Below, one piece after another: positions 1 through 8,935 of a stretch of 8,935 nucleotides of DNA. This DNA is from Accumulibacter sp. (GTDB taxonomy: Bacteria > Pseudomonadota > Gammaproteobacteria > Burkholderiales > Rhodocyclaceae), in assembly GCA_031264825.1 (NCBI GenBank), contig JAISDL010000184.1, positions 1 to 8,935 of the forward strand, in the 5' to 3' direction. A program made the translations under genes and the position numbers. The first letter of the stretch is position 1, and the number at the start of each line of letters is the position of its first letter. Under the pieces are notes generated by a model, which was not told the origin of the DNA, made no database searches, and worked only from the letters and a program-made list of their open reading frames with translations.

Positions 1-139
1 CCACGCGCCGGAAAATTCTCGCATATTATTCTTTCATCCTTGAAATCCACTGCACCGGGAGCGCCGGGAAGACCGGATAGGCCTTAAGCGTCCCGCGAGG
101 CGGCGTTTTTCCGGTTTCAGCGCTTCCAAAGGTGTTAAG
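1..139. other. Intergenic or extreme gene tail, nothing assignable
   Basis: No recognisable gene. The three + strand frames stay open from the left edge only to stops at bases 41-43, 78-80 and 85-87, so at most about 28 residues of an upstream gene could end here, and none of the three peptides is recognisable. A minus-strand frame covering bases 26-316 is proline- and arginine-rich and runs through the hairpin and repeat described next, so it does not look like a real protein. The likely terminator at 140-179 suggests that a + strand transcript from outside the window ends just after this stretch. Confidence 0.4.
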
Positions 140-179
140 GATACGCCGAATGCGGCAAGAGGGCGTATTGTGTTTTTTT
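140..179 (+). terminator. Putative intrinsic (Rho-independent) terminator
   Basis: ATACGCC at 141-147 pairs perfectly with GGCGTAT at 162-168, and G140 can wobble-pair with T169. The 14-base loop contains a smaller competing hairpin (GCCG 145-148 with CGGC 153-156). The stem is followed by TGTG and a run of seven T at 173-179. This fits a terminator for a + strand transcript entering from upstream, and would insulate the glg operon. The tail is not a clean uninterrupted T-run straight after the stem and the loop is large, so confidence is moderate. Confidence 0.45.
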
Positions 180-254
180 GGGGGTTTGGCGGGGACGGCT
201 TTCCGAAGAGTCTGAAAAGGATCGGCGGCTTCTTCGATTCCCCCTTCCTTCACC
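180..254. other. Short non-coding spacer before the repeats
   Basis: No gene seen. The only structure noted is a 6-base inverted repeat, CGAAGA at 204-209 and TCTTCG at 231-236, with a 21-base loop. This is short enough to occur by chance. Confidence 0.3.
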
Positions 255-352
255 ATGAAAATGGTCGGGAAACCGAACACGGGGGGAGCGGATACTGAGA
301 AAACGCGGGGAGGCATTCACGAAAAGTTTCGAGAGGGTGACGGGAGGACTCA
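255..352 (+). repeat. 98-base tandem repeat, copy 1
   Basis: First of two adjacent imperfect copies of a 98-base unit. The first 42 or so bases differ from copy 2 by a single substitution; the second half diverges more, with two compensating one-base indels. The copy opens with TCGG (265-268), the loop GAAA (269-272) and CCGA (273-276), a four-base-pair hairpin with a GNRA tetraloop. A 33-codon reading frame starting MKMVGKPN runs from 255 to a stop at 354-356, but no Shine-Dalgarno precedes it. The unit is not a recognised insertion sequence or CRISPR repeat. Confidence 0.85.
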
Positions 353-450
353 ATGAAAATGGTCGGGAAACCGAACGCGGGGGGAGCGGATACTGGAAAA
401 ACGCGGGAAACGCATTCACGGAGGTTTCGAAATGGTAACGAGAGGGTTCA
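353..450 (+). repeat. 98-base tandem repeat, copy 2
   Basis: Second copy, directly abutting copy 1. It keeps the GNRA hairpin exactly (TCGG 363-366, GAAA 367-370, CCGA 371-374). A frame of 51 codons starts at 353 and ends at the TAA at 506-508, which lies inside the glgP -10 box. A GGAGG at 343-347 sits five bases before that ATG. Its codons (AGG, CGA, CGG, TCA, CTA) are unlike the C/G-ending set of the neighbouring genes, so I treat it as non-coding repeat DNA and do not annotate a gene. Confidence 0.85.
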
Positions 451-481
451 AGGAGAACACGCGGGTGCGCCGAAAGAATCG

Positions 482-498
482 TGCGCCGCCGTGGCGCA
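482..498. promoter_or_regulatory. 17-base dyad over the -35 region, possible operator
   Basis: TGCGCC (482-487) and GGCGCA (493-498) form a perfect inverted repeat with a five-base spacer. The dyad ends five bases before the -10 box at 504-509, so it occupies the place where a -35 hexamer would lie. No TTGACA-like box is visible there. A regulator bound here could block polymerase or replace the missing -35 contact. The regulator is unknown, and a GC-only 6-base arm in GC-rich DNA could be chance. Confidence 0.35.
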
Positions 499-503
499 GT
501 CAC

Positions 504-509
504 TATAAT
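504..509 (+). promoter_or_regulatory. Candidate -10 box of the glg operon promoter
   Basis: A perfect TATAAT in otherwise GC-rich sequence, 170 bases before the chosen glgP start. With normal spacing, transcription would start near base 516 and give a leader of about 160 nt. The -35 position (480-487) reads CGTGCGCC, a poor match, so the promoter may need an activator or may be weak. A TTGACG at 516-521 was checked as an alternative -35, but no good -10 follows it at 16-18 bases. Confidence 0.5.
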
Positions 510-555
510 GCCATTTTGACGTTCGTTTTATGCGGCACATTTGTCTGATTCCTTT

Positions 556-642
556 TCCAGTTCATTCATACTTTGATGCCGAGCCGCTTCACAGTACTTA
601 CGTGCCGCAAGGCGAAGTCGACGATGGAAAGGATGAACTGGA
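556..642 (+). promoter_or_regulatory. 12-bp long-range stem in the glgP leader
   Basis: Bases 556-567 pair with 631-642: eleven Watson-Crick pairs and one G-U wobble (566 with 632), without bulges. The 63-base loop contains a small hairpin, GCC (604-606), GCAA (607-610), GGC (611-613), again with a GNRA tetraloop. The 3' arm ends 24 bases before the Shine-Dalgarno at 667-671, leaving the ribosome site free. GACGAT (620-625) can also pair with ATCGTC (654-659), which would cross the big stem as a pseudoknot or compete with it. I recognise no known riboswitch class. Confidence 0.45.
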
Positions 643-666
643 TATGGAATGAAATCGTCTGTCGAG

Positions 667-671
667 GGAGG
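667..671 (+). promoter_or_regulatory. Shine-Dalgarno deciding the glgP start
   Basis: GGAGG with seven bases to the ATG at 679, within a purine-rich run (665-675). The in-frame ATG at 649, 10 codons upstream, has only AAAGGA at 628-633, 15 bases away, which is too far. The start at 679 is therefore preferred. Confidence 0.75.
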
Positions 672-678
672 GGAACCA

Positions 679-3144
679 ATGGTGGAAGAAGTCTTTGAAT
701 CGAGCGGCGCGCTCCGCGAGAAGATCGATGAGAAATTGCTCACTGTTTATGCCGCCGACCCCGCGCGCGCGAACACGCTTGAGCATTACAAGGCCGTGTC
801 CTTGCTCGCGCGCGAGCATCTGGCGCAACGCTGGGTGGCGACGCAGCAAGAGGATCGGGGGAACAAGGCGAGGCGCGTCTGTTATATGTCGATGGAGTTC
901 CTTCTCGGACGTTCGCTCAACAACGCGCTCGACGCGCTCGGAATGCGCGACCTCGCCGAGGGCGCGTTTTCTCCCGCAGACGGCGTTTCGCTTTCCGACA
1001 TTCTCGAATCCGAGCCGGACGCGGCGCTCGGCAACGGCGGCCTCGGGCGTCTGGCCGCGTGTTTCCTCGATTCGATGGCGACGCTCGAATTGCCGTCGTG
1101 GGGCTACGGGATGCACTACGAGTACGGAATGTTCTCGCAGTCGATCGTAAACGGCGAGCAGGTCGAGCGTCCCGACCTCTGGCTCGCCGACGGGTCGAGC
1201 TGGATATTCCCCCGTCCGGGGCGGAACTTCATCGTCAATTTCGGCGGCGTCGCGGAGCACTACGGTGAATGGTCCGAGTGGAACGCGACGGAGTCCGTCG
1301 TGGCGAACGCCTACGATTACGTCATTCCGGGGCACGGAACGAAGCGCGTGAGCACGCTACGGCTCTGGAAAGCGAGCGCGCCCGCGCAGATCGACCTGAA
1401 CGCTTTCAATTCGGGCGACTACGCGCGCGCCGCCGAGATCAAGAACCGCTTCGAGAATATCTCGTGGGTGCTTTACCCGAACGACAGCACGCCCGCGGGA
1501 CGCGAACTGCGGCTTCGTCAGGAATACTTTTTCGTCTCCGCGTCGATACAGGACATCCTCCGCAACCATCTGGAGGAGCACGACCGTCTTTCCAATCTCC
1601 ACGAGTACGTCGCGATCCACCTCAACGACACGCACCCGGCGATCGCCATCGCCGAACTCATGCGCCTTCTGTGCGACGTACACGGAATGCTTTGGGTCGA
1701 CGCGTGGAATCAGTGCCGTCGCATCTTTTCCTACACCAACCACACGCTGATGCCCGAAGCGCTCGAAACCTGGCCGGTCAGCCTGATGGTTCGTCTGCTG
1801 CCGCGGCATATGCGCATCATCTTCCAGATCAACCAGGACTTTCTGAACGAGGTCTCGCAGCGCTTCCCGGGCGACATCGACATCCTCCGGCGCGTCTCGC
1901 TGATCGACGACGCGGACGGCAGCGAGAACAGCAAACGGGTGCGCATGGCGCATCTGTGCATCGTCGGCAGTCACCGCGTCAACGGCGTGTCGCGCCTGCA
2001 TTCCGAACTGATGGTCGAAACGATCTTCGCGGACTTCGCGCGACTCTACCCCGATCGCTTTCACAACAAGACGAACGGCGTCACGCCGCGCCGTTGGCTC
2101 GGGCAGGCGAACCGGGGCCTCGCCGCGCTCCTCGACGATAAAATCGGCAAGGACTGGCGCTACGACCTCGACCGCCTCGAAGGACTCCGGGAATGTTGCG
2201 ACGATCCCGATTTTCGTCAGCGCTTTTCGGAAATCAAACGCGCGAACAAGCGGCGGCTCGCGGACTACATCCAGGATAAAACCGGAATCGAAACCTCACC
2301 CGACGCCCTCTTCGACGTGCATGTCAAGCGTATACACGAGTACAAGCGGCAACTGCTCAACGTGCTGCACGTCGTCACACGCTACAACGCGCTCCTGCAC
2401 GAGCGGGCGGACGACGCGCCGCCGCGTTGTGTCGTTTTTGCCGGGAAGGCCGCGTCGTCGTACGCGACGGCGAAGCTGATCATCCGCCTGATCCACGACG
2501 TCGCGCAGGTCGTCAATAAGGACCGGCGCATCCGCGGCCGCCTCAAGGTCGTCTTCGTGCCGAACTACAGCGTTTCGATCGCCGAGCTTCTCATGCCGGC
2601 TGCCGACCTCTCGGAACAGATTTCGATGGCCGGAACCGAGGCGTCGGGCACGGGGAACATGAAGCTCTCGCTCAACGGCGCCTTGACGATAGGCACCGAG
2701 GACGGCGCGAACATCGAGATACGCGACGCGGTCGGCGCGGAGAACATTTTCATTTTCGGAAACAGCGCGGCGCAAATCCAGGAACTTCGGCGCTCGAATT
2801 ACGACCCTCGCGCAATCTACGCGAATACGCCGGAACTCAACGAGGTCTTGAGCCGGATCGACGGCGGCTTTTTCTCTCCGGACGAGAGCCGACGCTATCA
2901 CGCACTCTTCAATTCGCTCGTCAATTACGGCGACCACTATATGTTGCTCGCCGACTATGCCGCTTACATCGAGACGCAGAAAAACGTCGACCGGCTTTTC
3001 AAGAACCCCGACGAGTGGAACCGCAAGGCGATCCTCAACATCGCCGGGATGGGCGTCTTTTCGTCCGACCGCACGATCCGCGAGTACGCGGTCGACACGT
3101 GGAACCTGGCGTCCGCGCTCAGAAAGACCGCCGATGCTCGATGA
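679..3144 (+). CDS. glgP: Glycogen/maltodextrin phosphorylase (GT35)
   Basis: Releases glucose-1-phosphate from the non-reducing ends of alpha-1,4-glucan chains, using inorganic phosphate and pyridoxal phosphate, in the cytoplasm. From the start at 679 it has 821 residues, close to E. coli GlgP (815). Visible landmarks are YMSMEFLLGR (69-78), the glycine loop GNGGLG (118-123), HLNDTHP (314-320), the active-site region TNHT with His355, VKRIHEYK (549-556, phosphate/PLP-contact lysines and arginine), and the family signature EASGTGNMK, in which Lys662 (bases 2662-2664) should carry the PLP. Lys550 to Lys662 spans 112 residues, as in rabbit muscle phosphorylase (568 to 680). It heads the operon, and its end overlaps glgB by 11 bases. 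Residue 674 is Glu in GTEDGAN, where many family members have Leu. Sequence alone cannot separate a glycogen from a maltodextrin preference; glgB and glgX next door favour glycogen. Confidence 0.97.
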   Translation: MVEEVFESSGALREKIDEKLLTVYAADPARANTLEHYKAVSLLAREHLAQRWVATQQEDRGNKARRVCYMSMEFLLGRSLNNALDALGMRDLAEGAFSPADGVSLSDILESEPDAALGNGGLGRLAACFLDSMATLELPSWGYGMHYEYGMFSQSIVNGEQVERPDLWLADGSSWIFPRPGRNFIVNFGGVAEHYGEWSEWNATESVVANAYDYVIPGHGTKRVSTLRLWKASAPAQIDLNAFNSGDYARAAEIKNRFENISWVLYPNDSTPAGRELRLRQEYFFVSASIQDILRNHLEEHDRLSNLHEYVAIHLNDTHPAIAIAELMRLLCDVHGMLWVDAWNQCRRIFSYTNHTLMPEALETWPVSLMVRLLPRHMRIIFQINQDFLNEVSQRFPGDIDILRRVSLIDDADGSENSKRVRMAHLCIVGSHRVNGVSRLHSELMVETIFADFARLYPDRFHNKTNGVTPRRWLGQANRGLAALLDDKIGKDWRYDLDRLEGLRECCDDPDFRQRFSEIKRANKRRLADYIQDKTGIETSPDALFDVHVKRIHEYKRQLLNVLHVVTRYNALLHERADDAPPRCVVFAGKAASSYATAKLIIRLIHDVAQVVNKDRRIRGRLKVVFVPNYSVSIAELLMPAADLSEQISMAGTEASGTGNMKLSLNGALTIGTEDGANIEIRDAVGAENIFIFGNSAAQIQELRRSNYDPRAIYANTPELNEVLSRIDGGFFSPDESRRYHALFNSLVNYGDHYMLLADYAAYIETQKNVDRLFKNPDEWNRKAILNIAGMGVFSSDRTIREYAVDTWNLASALRKTADAR

Positions 3145-5388
3145 AGCCGACATCGTCGCGCTTTCGCGCGGAGAGCACGGCGACCCCTTCGCCGTCCTCG
3201 GCGTCCACGCCGACGGCGAAGGACGGTTCCTGCTGCGCAGTTTCCAACCGGGCGCGAAAGCCGTTTTCGCCATCAACCCCAGGACGGGGAGCGTCCTCGC
3301 AGCGCTTTCACAGCGGAAAACACGCGAAGGCGATTCGGGGCTTTTCGAAGGCGCTCTTCCCGAGAGATGGGCGCCGGGAAAGCAGGGAAAGCCGCGCGCG
3401 AAAAACCATGCGCATCTTCCTCGCGGCCTCGCGGACGTCCCGCCCGCGTATCGACTGAGAATCGTCTGGCCCGGCGGCGTTCAGGAAACCGACGATCCTT
3501 ACCGCTTCCCTCCGCTCCTCGGTGAAGTCGACGTCTGGCTCCTGGCCGAAGGCTCGCATTTGCGCCCTTTCGAGCAACTCGGCGCGCACGTAAGGGAAAT
3601 CGACGGCGTCAAGGGAACGGCTTTTGCGGTTTGGGCACCCGACGCCCGGCGCGTCAGCGTCGTCGGCGATTTCAACGCCTGGGACGGCCTTCGTCATCCG
3701 ATGCGTCTGCGCCGCGAATGTGGCGTCTGGGAAATCTTCCTGCCCGACCTCGTATCGGGCGCGCGCTACAAGTATGAAATCCGTGCGCGCGACGGGCGTC
3801 TCCTCCCTCAAAAGGCCGACCCCTACGCCTTTGCGGCTGAAGTGCGCCCCGCGACGGCGTCGCTCGTCCATGAGCTGCCGCCGAAACTCCCCCCTCCCCA
3901 GGGGCAAAGCGCGGTCGAATCGCTGTGCTCGCCCGTTTCGATCTACGAAGTACACCTCGGTTCGTGGCGCCGGACGCCTTCCGGCGAATTCCTGGGGTGG
4001 GAGGCGCTTTCGGAAACGCTGATTCCCTACGTCGCCGACCTGGGCTTTACGCATATCGAGCTTTTGCCCGTCGCCGAGTATCCCTTCGACGACTCGTGGG
4101 GCTACCAGCCGGTCGGGCTGTACGCGCCGACGTCGCGCTTCGGCGCGCCGGAGGGTTTTCGGAACTTCGTCTCCGCGTGCCACGCCGCCGGCGTCAAGGT
4201 CATCGTCGATTGGGTTCCGGGGCACTTTCCGTCCGACGCGCACGGGCTCGCGCGCTTCGACGGGTCGGCGCTCTACGAGTGCGCCGACCCCCGCGAAGGG
4301 ACCCACCCGGATTGGGGAACGCTGATCTACAACTTCGGGCGGCGCGAAGTCCTCAACTACCTCGTCGGCAGCGCGCTGTTCTGGATCGAGCGCTACGGCG
4401 TCGACGGGCTGCGCGTCGACGCGGTCGCGTCGATGCTCTACCGCGATTACAGCCGCAAGGAGGGCGAGTGGATTCCGAACGTCCACGGCGGACGCGAGAA
4501 CATCGAGGCGATCGGTTTCCTGCGGCGCGTCAACGAAGTGATCGGCCGCGAATGCCCCTGGGCCGTCACCTTTGCCGAGGAATCGACCGCGTGGCCGTCG
4601 GTCAGTCGTCCGCCTTCGACGGGCGGGTTGGGCTTCCATTACAAATGGAATATGGGCTGGATGCACGACGTGCTCGACTACATGGCGTGCGACCCGGTCT
4701 TTCGCCGTTACCATCACAAGCGCCTGAGCTTCGGGCTGCTCTACGCGTTCTCCGAAAACTTCGTCCTCCCGCTTTCGCACGACGAAGTCGTCCACGGCAA
4801 GAGGTCGCTGATCGGGCGAATGCCGGGCGACACCTGGCAAAAATTCGCCAACCTGCGTGCGCTCTACGCTTTCATGTGGGCGCATCCGGGAAAGAAGCTC
4901 TTGTTCATGGGCGGCGAATTCGCGCAGTGGAACGAGTGGAATTTCGCGGGCGCGCTCGACTGGAGTCTGCTCGAATTCCCGCTGCACGACGGTGTCAAGC
5001 GGCTCGTGCGCGACCTGAACGGCCTTTACCGCGTAGCGGCAGCGCTTCATGAAGTCGATTTCGACCCCGCGGGTTTCGAATGGATTTCAGCCGACGACAT
5101 CGACAACTCGGCGATCGTCTTCGCGCGCTTTTCGCGCGACCGTTCAAACGCGCTCGTCTGCGTCTGCAACTTCACGCCTCTCGTCCGGCACGCGTACCGG
5201 ATCGGCGTCCCGGGTCCCGGAACCTACCGCGAGCGAATCAATACGGACTCGCGTTACTACGGCGGCAGCGACGTCGGCACGCCCTTCGGCGCGACGCACG
5301 CCGAACGCATCGCCTTCCACGGTCGCGAGTATTCGATCGAAATCACGCTGCCGCCGCTCGCGGTGATTCTGTTCGAATGGGAGCACTG

Positions 5389-5389
<1 letters not shown>
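3134..5389 (+). CDS. glgB: 1,4-alpha-glucan branching enzyme (GH13_9)
   Basis: Cuts alpha-1,4 chains and rejoins them through alpha-1,6 links, making the branches of glycogen. It has 751 residues against 728 in E. coli, to which it aligns nearly throughout. Domains: N1 (about 1-125, starting with the family's GDPFAVLGVH), a CBM48-like N2 (about 157-245), the catalytic barrel from SIYEVHLGSW (269-278), and a C-terminal beta domain from about 645. Catalytic set: Asp359 and His364 (DWVPGH), nucleophile Asp429 (LRVDAVAS), acid/base Glu482 (AEEST) and Asp550 (SHDEVVHGK). Their spacings equal those of E. coli Asp335, His340, Asp405, Glu458 and Asp526. The extra length is mostly a basic insertion at about 79-100 in N1. 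The ATG at 3134 lies inside the end of glgP and has only a weak AGAAAG upstream (3121-3126), pointing to translational coupling. The frame continues upstream within glgP, but that part has no homology to the family. Confidence 0.97.
3376..3393 (+). repeat. 9-base tandem duplication inside glgB
   Basis: GGGAAAGCA (3376-3384) is followed at once by GGGAAAGCC (3385-3393), giving PGKQGKP in the protein. It lies within the roughly 22-residue insertion of the GlgB N1 domain that E. coli GlgB lacks. The repeat length is a multiple of three, so the frame is kept. Confidence 0.7.
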
Positions 5390-7394
<2,005 letters not shown>

Positions 7395-7398
<4 letters not shown>

Positions 7399-8935
7399 GC
7401 GTGCGACGCGCAAGCGGTGTCCTGTTGCACCCGACCTCGCTACCCGGCCCGCACGGGTCGGGCGACTTGGGCGCGTCGGCTTGCCGCTTCGTCGACTGGC
7501 TCGTCGCGGGTCGCCAATCGCTGTGGCAAGTCTTGCCGCTTTCCGGCGTCGGTCCCGGCAATTCGCCGTACATGTCGCCTTCGGTTTTCGCCGGAAACGA
7601 ACTCCTCATCGCGTTGGCCCCGCTCAAGGATTCGGGTTGGTTGCGCGACGAAGACCTCCGCCATGACGCGGCGTTCGACGACGCGCGCGTCGATTTTCCC
7701 GTCGTTCGCGCGTTCCGGGAAACGCGCCTGCGCCTCGCCGCGACGCGCTTCTTTTCCTACGCTTCCTACGCTTCCGACGCTTCCGACGCGCGCGGGAGCG
7801 GAGACTTCGCCGCCTTCTGCCTTGACGCGCGCGACTGGCTCGACGATTACGCGCTCTTCAAGGCGCTCGACAAAGAGTACGGCGGAAAACTCTGGCCAGA
7901 CTGGCCCGCGCCGATTCGAACGCGCGATCCCGACGCGCTCGAGTCGGCGCGCCGCGCGCTTGCGGGTGAAATCGACTTCTGGAAATTCTGCCAATGGCTC
8001 TTTTTCGCGCAATGGGCGTCGGTCAAGCGCTACGCGAACGAGCGCGGCGTCCGCCTCATCGGCGACCTTCCGATTTTCGTCGATTCGCACAGCGCCGACG
8101 TATGGGCGCACCCCGCGCTCTTCGACTTGGACGCGAACGGCTCCCCGCGCGTCGTCTCCGGCGTTCCGCCCGATTATTTCAGCGCGACGGGGCAGCGCTG
8201 GGGAACGCCGCTCTACGCTTGGCCGGCGCACAGGGAAACCCGCTACGCGTGGTGGGTCGCCCGCCTGCTTTCGGCGCTGCGCGTCTGCGACTTCGTCCGC
8301 ATCGACCACTTTCGCGGCTTCGAATCGTACTGGGAAATTCCCGCCGACGCGCCGAACGCCGTCGACGGGCGCTGGCTTCCCGGCCCCGGCGCCGATTTCT
8401 TCGACGCCTTCAAAGCCGCGCTGAAAGAGACGGAAGACGAAAAAGCGCCTTTTCGCATCATCGCCGAAGACTTGGGCGAGATCGGCGACGCGACGCGCGC
8501 ACTGCGAAAATCGATCGGACTTCCCGGAATGCGCATCCTGCAATTCGCCTTCGACGGGCGCGCCGACAACCCGTATCTGCCGCACAATTTCGACGAAACG
8601 CGCACGGTCGTATACACCGGGACGCACGACAATGACACGACGGTCGGCTGGTGGGAAAGCCTCGACGCGCGCGCGCGCGATCACGTCCTTCGCTATCTCG
8701 ACAGCGACGGAAAGGAAATCCACTGGGACATGATACGCGCCGCGATGGCCTCGGTCGCCGAATTCGCCGTCGTCCCGATGCAGGACGTTCTCGGTCTCGG
8801 CGCGGAACACCGGATGAACCGCCCCGGCGGGGAAACGGGCTGCTGGGAATGGCGCTTCACCTGGAGGAGCGTTACGCCGCGCCACGCCGAGCGGCTCGCC
8901 GAACTCGCTGCGCTTTACGGGCGACAGGCGTCTTT
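7395..8935 (+). CDS. malQ: 4-alpha-glucanotransferase (amylomaltase, GH77), 3' end cut
   Basis: Disproportionates short maltodextrins by moving alpha-1,4-glucan segments, so that the oligosaccharides released by GlgX become long enough for GlgP again. The window holds 513 codons without a stop. Aligned with the 500-residue Thermus amylomaltase, the last residues seen match its final helix, so probably fewer than about 20 residues are missing. Landmarks: LLHPTSLPGPHGSGDLG near the start, GDLPIFV with Asp224, GVPPDYFS and GQRWG, nucleophile Asp304 (VRIDHFRGF), acid/base Glu358 (AEDLG) and Asp412 (GTHDNDTT). Asp224 to Asp304 is 80 residues, as in Thermus (213 to 293). This is the short DPE1/Thermus type, lacking the long N-terminal extension of E. 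coli MalQ. The ATG overlaps the glgX stop as ATGA. A GTG at 7401, with AGGA five bases upstream, is a possible alternative start. A small SYA/SDA repeat occupies residues 121-132. Confidence 0.95.
7754..7789 (+). repeat. Four 9-base tandem units inside malQ
   Basis: TTCCTACGC occurs twice (7754-7762, 7763-7771), then TTCCGACGC twice (7772-7780, 7781-7789). In frame these encode SYA-SYA-SDA-SDA (residues 121-132), in a segment of variable sequence before the conserved DDYALFKAL helix. The 2+2 pattern suggests a unit duplicated, changed by one base (T to G, Tyr to Asp), and duplicated again. Confidence 0.9.

Noticed and set aside
88..115. CCGC-GAG-GCGG hairpin followed by TTTTT as a terminator
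   Set aside because: Only four base pairs before a C-C mismatch. The hairpin at 140-179 is a better candidate.
255..450. Repeat pair considered as a CRISPR array
   Set aside because: Only two abutting units of 98 bases, with no spacers between short identical repeats and no cas genes.
516..544. TTGACG at 516-521 as the -35 of a second promoter
   Set aside because: The hexamers at 16-18 bases downstream (CATTTG, ATTTGT, TTTGTC) match TATAAT poorly.
649..678. Upstream ATG at 649 as the glgP start
   Set aside because: Its nearest purine-rich site is 15 bases away, whereas the ATG at 679 has GGAGG at seven bases. The ten extra residues have no counterpart in the family.
3308..5050. Antisense open frame of 580 codons opposite glgB
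   Set aside because: Arg/Asp/Val-rich shadow of the glgB coding strand with no family features. Same codon-bias explanation.
7440..8885. Antisense open frame of 481 codons opposite malQ
   Set aside because: Its apparent GSVGSVGSV repeat is just the reverse reading of the 9-base units in malQ. The sense strand carries all the amylomaltase motifs.

Overview
The window holds a tightly packed four-gene operon on the + strand for storage and use of alpha-glucans: glycogen phosphorylase (glgP), 1,4-alpha-glucan branching enzyme (glgB), glycogen debranching enzyme (glgX) and 4-alpha-glucanotransferase (malQ, cut by the window edge a few residues before its expected end). Each junction overlaps, by 11, 1 and 4 bases, so the genes are almost certainly co-transcribed and translationally coupled.

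The organism is a GC-rich bacterium with strong preference for codons ending in C or G, judged by eye rather than counted. GlgB has the two-part N-terminus of the Escherichia coli type and aligns with E. coli GlgB almost end to end. GlgP and GlgX also read like Gram-negative (Pseudomonadota-like) proteins. MalQ, by contrast, is the short Thermus/plant-DPE1 type of about 500 residues, not the 694-residue E. coli type. Taxonomy below 'bacterium, probably Gram-negative' is not supported.

Layout: bases 1-254 hold no convincing gene, but contain a likely intrinsic terminator for something upstream of the window. Bases 255-450 are two imperfect tandem copies of a 98-base unit, each starting with a small GNRA-tetraloop hairpin. 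Bases 451-678 are the glgP promoter and leader: a perfect TATAAT with a 17-base dyad where the -35 box should be, a 12-base-pair long-range stem, then a strong Shine-Dalgarno. Bases 679-8935 are the four genes.

Together, GlgP removes glucose-1-phosphate from outer chains, GlgX debranches the resulting limit dextrins, MalQ recycles the short maltodextrins released, and GlgB introduces branches during synthesis. The synthesis genes glgC and glgA are not in the window. All four enzymes keep their catalytic residues. I see no new defence or mobile system. The unusual material is the repeat-bearing, structured leader and two short 9-base tandem duplications inside glgB and malQ.
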